DNA from: Pseudomonadota bacterium
Lineage (GTDB): Bacteria > Pseudomonadota > Alphaproteobacteria > Rhizobiales > Xanthobacteraceae
DNA length: 9,057 bases
Assembly: GCA_023451825.1 (NCBI GenBank)
Contig: JAEXYA010000054.1
Span: 1 to 9,057 of the forward strand
Direction of reading: 5' to 3'
Shown here: positions 7,920 to 9,057 of the stretch, one piece after another
Position numbering within the stretch: the first letter of the stretch is position 1
How the letters are laid out: each line of letters begins with the position of its first letter
The notes under the pieces: generated by a model
Told to the model about the DNA's origin: nothing
Seen by the model: only the letters and a program-made list of their open reading frames with translations
Databases searched by the model: none
Made by a program: the position numbers and the translations under genes

Positions 7920-8588
7920 TCAGCTCGACGGCATCACATAGGCGTAGACACGGCCCTTGGAATAGGTGGCCTCGGCGACGCGGTTGCCGTGATTGCCGGA
8001 CACGATGATCGGATTGCCCTTGGCATCGATCCCGGACACGACGCCCACATGGCCGCCGCGACGGCCGCGCGACATCACCGCGATGGCGCCGACCTGCGGG
8101 CCCGACAGGCGCTGGCCGTAGCTCGAGAACGAACGTGCCATGTCCGAGCCCGAGCCCTGATGGCCCGAACGCTTCAGCACAAGGTTCATGAACGCCGCGC
8201 ACCAGAGGCGACCGCGCGCCGTGGGATTGCCGCGGCCGATAAAGCTGCGTGCGGTCTCGACGAGACCCGAGCCGCCAAAACCGCCACCGGGCTGGTTCAT
8301 GCTGGCATTGGCATTTGCGAAATTCGAATTGCTTCCGAACGAAGCGTCGCCGAACGAAGGCGCCTGCTGCTCCGCGCGAGCGGCATGACGGCGCGACACA
8401 TAGCGCGCACGATGCCGGACATGCTTGCGAGAGCTGTGCGTGTATTTGCTGACGTGATGGGTTTTGTAGCGCGAGGCGCCGTGTTGTGGCCGTGCAGAGG
8501 CAGGCGAGATGGAAGAAAAGATAACTGCCGAACACAGCGCCAAAGCAGAGAGGCGAAGTGCGCGACGATACGCAACGAAACGAACCAT
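7920..8588 (-). CDS. Secreted CHAP/TIGR02594-like cysteine cell-wall hydrolase
   Basis: This 222-residue protein begins with a basic n-region and a hydrophobic segment (about 11-29), with likely signal-peptidase cleavage after SPASA near residue 32. A basic, histidine-rich linker (about 36-72; seven His and many Arg/Lys) follows, then a Ser/Asn/Gly-rich spacer (about 77-107). The C-terminal domain (about 108-222) fits the CHAP / NlpC-P60-like fold: catalytic C130 (LWCAAF), H180 (GGHVGVV) and a polar third residue in SGNHGN (about 197-202). Such enzymes cleave amide bonds in peptidoglycan, so a periplasmic wall-remodelling role is likely. The ATG at 8588 has an in-frame TAA a few codons upstream and a GAGGG ten bases away. 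The stop is followed at once by the palindromic repeat doublet. No anchoring domain is seen; the basic linker might bind the anionic wall. Confidence 0.85.
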   Translation of the reverse strand: MVRFVAYRRALRLSALALCSAVIFSSISPASARPQHGASRYKTHHVSKYTHSSRKHVRHRARYVSRRHAARAEQQAPSFGDASFGSNSNFANANASMNQPGGGFGGSGLVETARSFIGRGNPTARGRLWCAAFMNLVLKRSGHQGSGSDMARSFSSYGQRLSGPQVGAIAVMSRGRRGGHVGVVSGIDAKGNPIIVSGNHGNRVAEATYSKGRVYAYVMPSS

Positions 8589-8612
8589 ACTTAGTTAACC
8601 CTCGTAATAACC

Positions 8613-8631
8613 TCCGATCCCTACGATCGGA
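8613..8631 (-). promoter_or_regulatory. Dyad TCCGATC-N5-GATCGGA upstream of the CHAP-like gene
   Basis: A perfect 7-bp inverted repeat with a five-base spacer lies 24 bases before the start codon. It overlaps a GGAGG motif (minus strand, 8615-8611) that is too far from the ATG to be its ribosome binding site. It could be an operator or a leader hairpin; the sequence does not say which. Confidence 0.4.
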
Positions 8632-8778
8632 AACACGCTCCAACTTGTTAAGTGTTGTCTGAAAACAGTCCGGATGTGACAAAAGCAAGACCCGGAACGG
8701 CGCGAATTTGGCTCATTTTTAGGCGCTAAATCCGGTTTTGCCTTCAAGTTTAACGTTTCTAATACGTATAGACATAGC

Positions 8779-8803
8779 AGCCTCCCTCCCAGCGGGAGGC
8801 TTT
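8779..8803 (+). terminator. Weak terminator-like stem-loop AGCCTCCC/GGGAGGCT
   Basis: AGCCTCCC (8779-8786) pairs with GGGAGGCT (8794-8801) around a seven-base loop, an 8-bp GC-rich stem. On the plus strand TTTCG overlaps and follows the stem, so the T-run is short. No plus-strand gene precedes it. A loose promoter-like pair, TTGCCT (8738-8743) and TAATAC (8760-8765) spaced by 16 bases, lies just upstream but would make only a very short transcript. Confidence 0.3.
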
Positions 8804-8836
8804 CGAATACTACCTATTTCAGTTAGCTAGTTTTGT

Positions 8837-8853
8837 TGCAGCTTTGAGCTGCA
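8837..8853. repeat. Perfect 7-bp hairpin TGCAGCT-TTG-AGCTGCA
   Basis: A perfect 7-bp stem with a three-base loop, not followed by T-runs on either strand. It lies between the GC-rich stem-loop and the composite palindromic repeat and may be part of the same repeat-rich intergenic stretch. Confidence 0.35.
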
Positions 8854-8898
8854 TGCGATGATGTCTGCGCGTGCACAATCGCGTATTCCCCGCTCCGC

Positions 8899-8966
8899 CC
8901 TCATCCTGAGGAGCGCGCTCTTGCGCGCGTCTCCCAGCGAATGGCGAAGCCATTCGCAAGGGATGA
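8899..8966. repeat. Composite palindromic interspersed repeat, unit 1
   Basis: The element opens with CCTCATCCTGAGG (8899-8911), itself palindromic. GCGCGC-TCTT-GCGCGC follows (8913-8928), then a perfect 9-bp hairpin GCGAATGGC-GAA-GCCATTCGC (8937-8957), and it closes with GGATGA (8961-8966), complementary to TCATCC at 8901-8906. I recall CCTCATCCTGAGGAGC-type repeats as abundant in Bradyrhizobium and relatives. The 9-bp hairpin looks nested inside the outer palindrome. Confidence 0.7.
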
Positions 8967-8990
8967 CGGCAAGCTCCCGCGCCAAGCCAT

Positions 8991-9031
8991 CTCATGGTTC
9001 GAGACGGCGCTGCGCGCCTCCTCACCATGAG
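8991..9031. repeat. Palindromic interspersed repeat, unit 2 (CTCATGGT…ACCATGAG)
   Basis: CTCATGGT (8991-8998) pairs perfectly with ACCATGAG (9024-9031). Inside it GGCGC (9006-9010) pairs with GCGCC (9014-9018), and GAG (9001-9003) with CTC (9021-9023). The layout, an outer ATGG/CCAT palindrome around a GCGC core, matches a repeat type I recall from Bradyrhizobiaceae intergenic regions. GC-rich sequence continues to about 9050, so the unit may extend towards the window edge. Confidence 0.7.
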
Positions 9032-9057
9032 GGTCGAGCTTCGCGCGCGTGTTTAGA

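Larger units (their letters stand above)
8589..9057. other. Non-coding region to the right edge
   Basis: No supported gene is present. The left part should contain the promoter of the minus-strand CHAP-like gene, but no clear -35/-10 pair was found. The middle (8690-8830) is AT-richer than the rest and holds a GC-rich stem-loop. From 8899 onward the sequence is made of palindromic repeats that continue to, or near, the window edge. Any gene to the right is out of view. Confidence 0.6.

Noticed and set aside
8819..9028. Minus-strand 69-residue open frame
   Set aside because: It is almost entirely a translation of the palindromic repeats and has no coding character.

Overview
The window looks like chromosome from an alphaproteobacterium of the Bradyrhizobium/Rhodopseudomonas/Afipia group (Nitrobacteraceae). 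The evidence is the GC-rich codon use with G or C at most third positions, an alphaproteobacterial-type ClpB, and two kinds of palindromic interspersed repeat that I recall as common in Bradyrhizobium-type genomes. I cannot name a species. The content is mostly housekeeping, and I see no phage, transposase, CRISPR, tRNA or rRNA gene.

Layout. Positions 1-709 hold no convincing gene but carry many strong stem-loops, and the stretch ends in a good ribosome binding site. At 710-2785 (+) is a membrane-anchored M23 (LytM-type) peptidoglycan endopeptidase that starts with TTG. It converges with a block of four genes on the minus strand. Read in transcription order, these are a secreted CHAP/NlpC-P60-like cell-wall hydrolase (8588-7920), clpB (7667-5031), a short atypical SDR oxidoreductase (4956-4321) and a tandem-duplicated aspartate/glutamate racemase (4239-2800). 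Positions 8589-9057 are non-coding and contain stem-loops and a composite palindromic repeat.

How the genes relate. Three of the five products plausibly touch the cell wall: the M23 endopeptidase, the CHAP-like hydrolase, and possibly the racemase, since D-amino acids are wall precursors. That link is inference from family membership. ClpB is the heat-shock disaggregase. A 12-bp stem-loop directly after its stop separates it from the SDR, so the SDR and racemase are probably expressed apart from it or by read-through. The palindrome pair between the CHAP-like gene and clpB probably ends the upstream transcript.

Most interesting points. First, the racemase is a head-to-tail duplication whose N-terminal copy has lost one of the two catalytic cysteines, while the C-terminal copy keeps both. 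Second, the roughly 700-nt leader of the M23 gene holds an unusual density of hairpins, including a nested stem with a possible pseudoknot. Third, two structurally different palindromic repeat families flank the CHAP-like gene. I found no clear evidence of a wholly new system.
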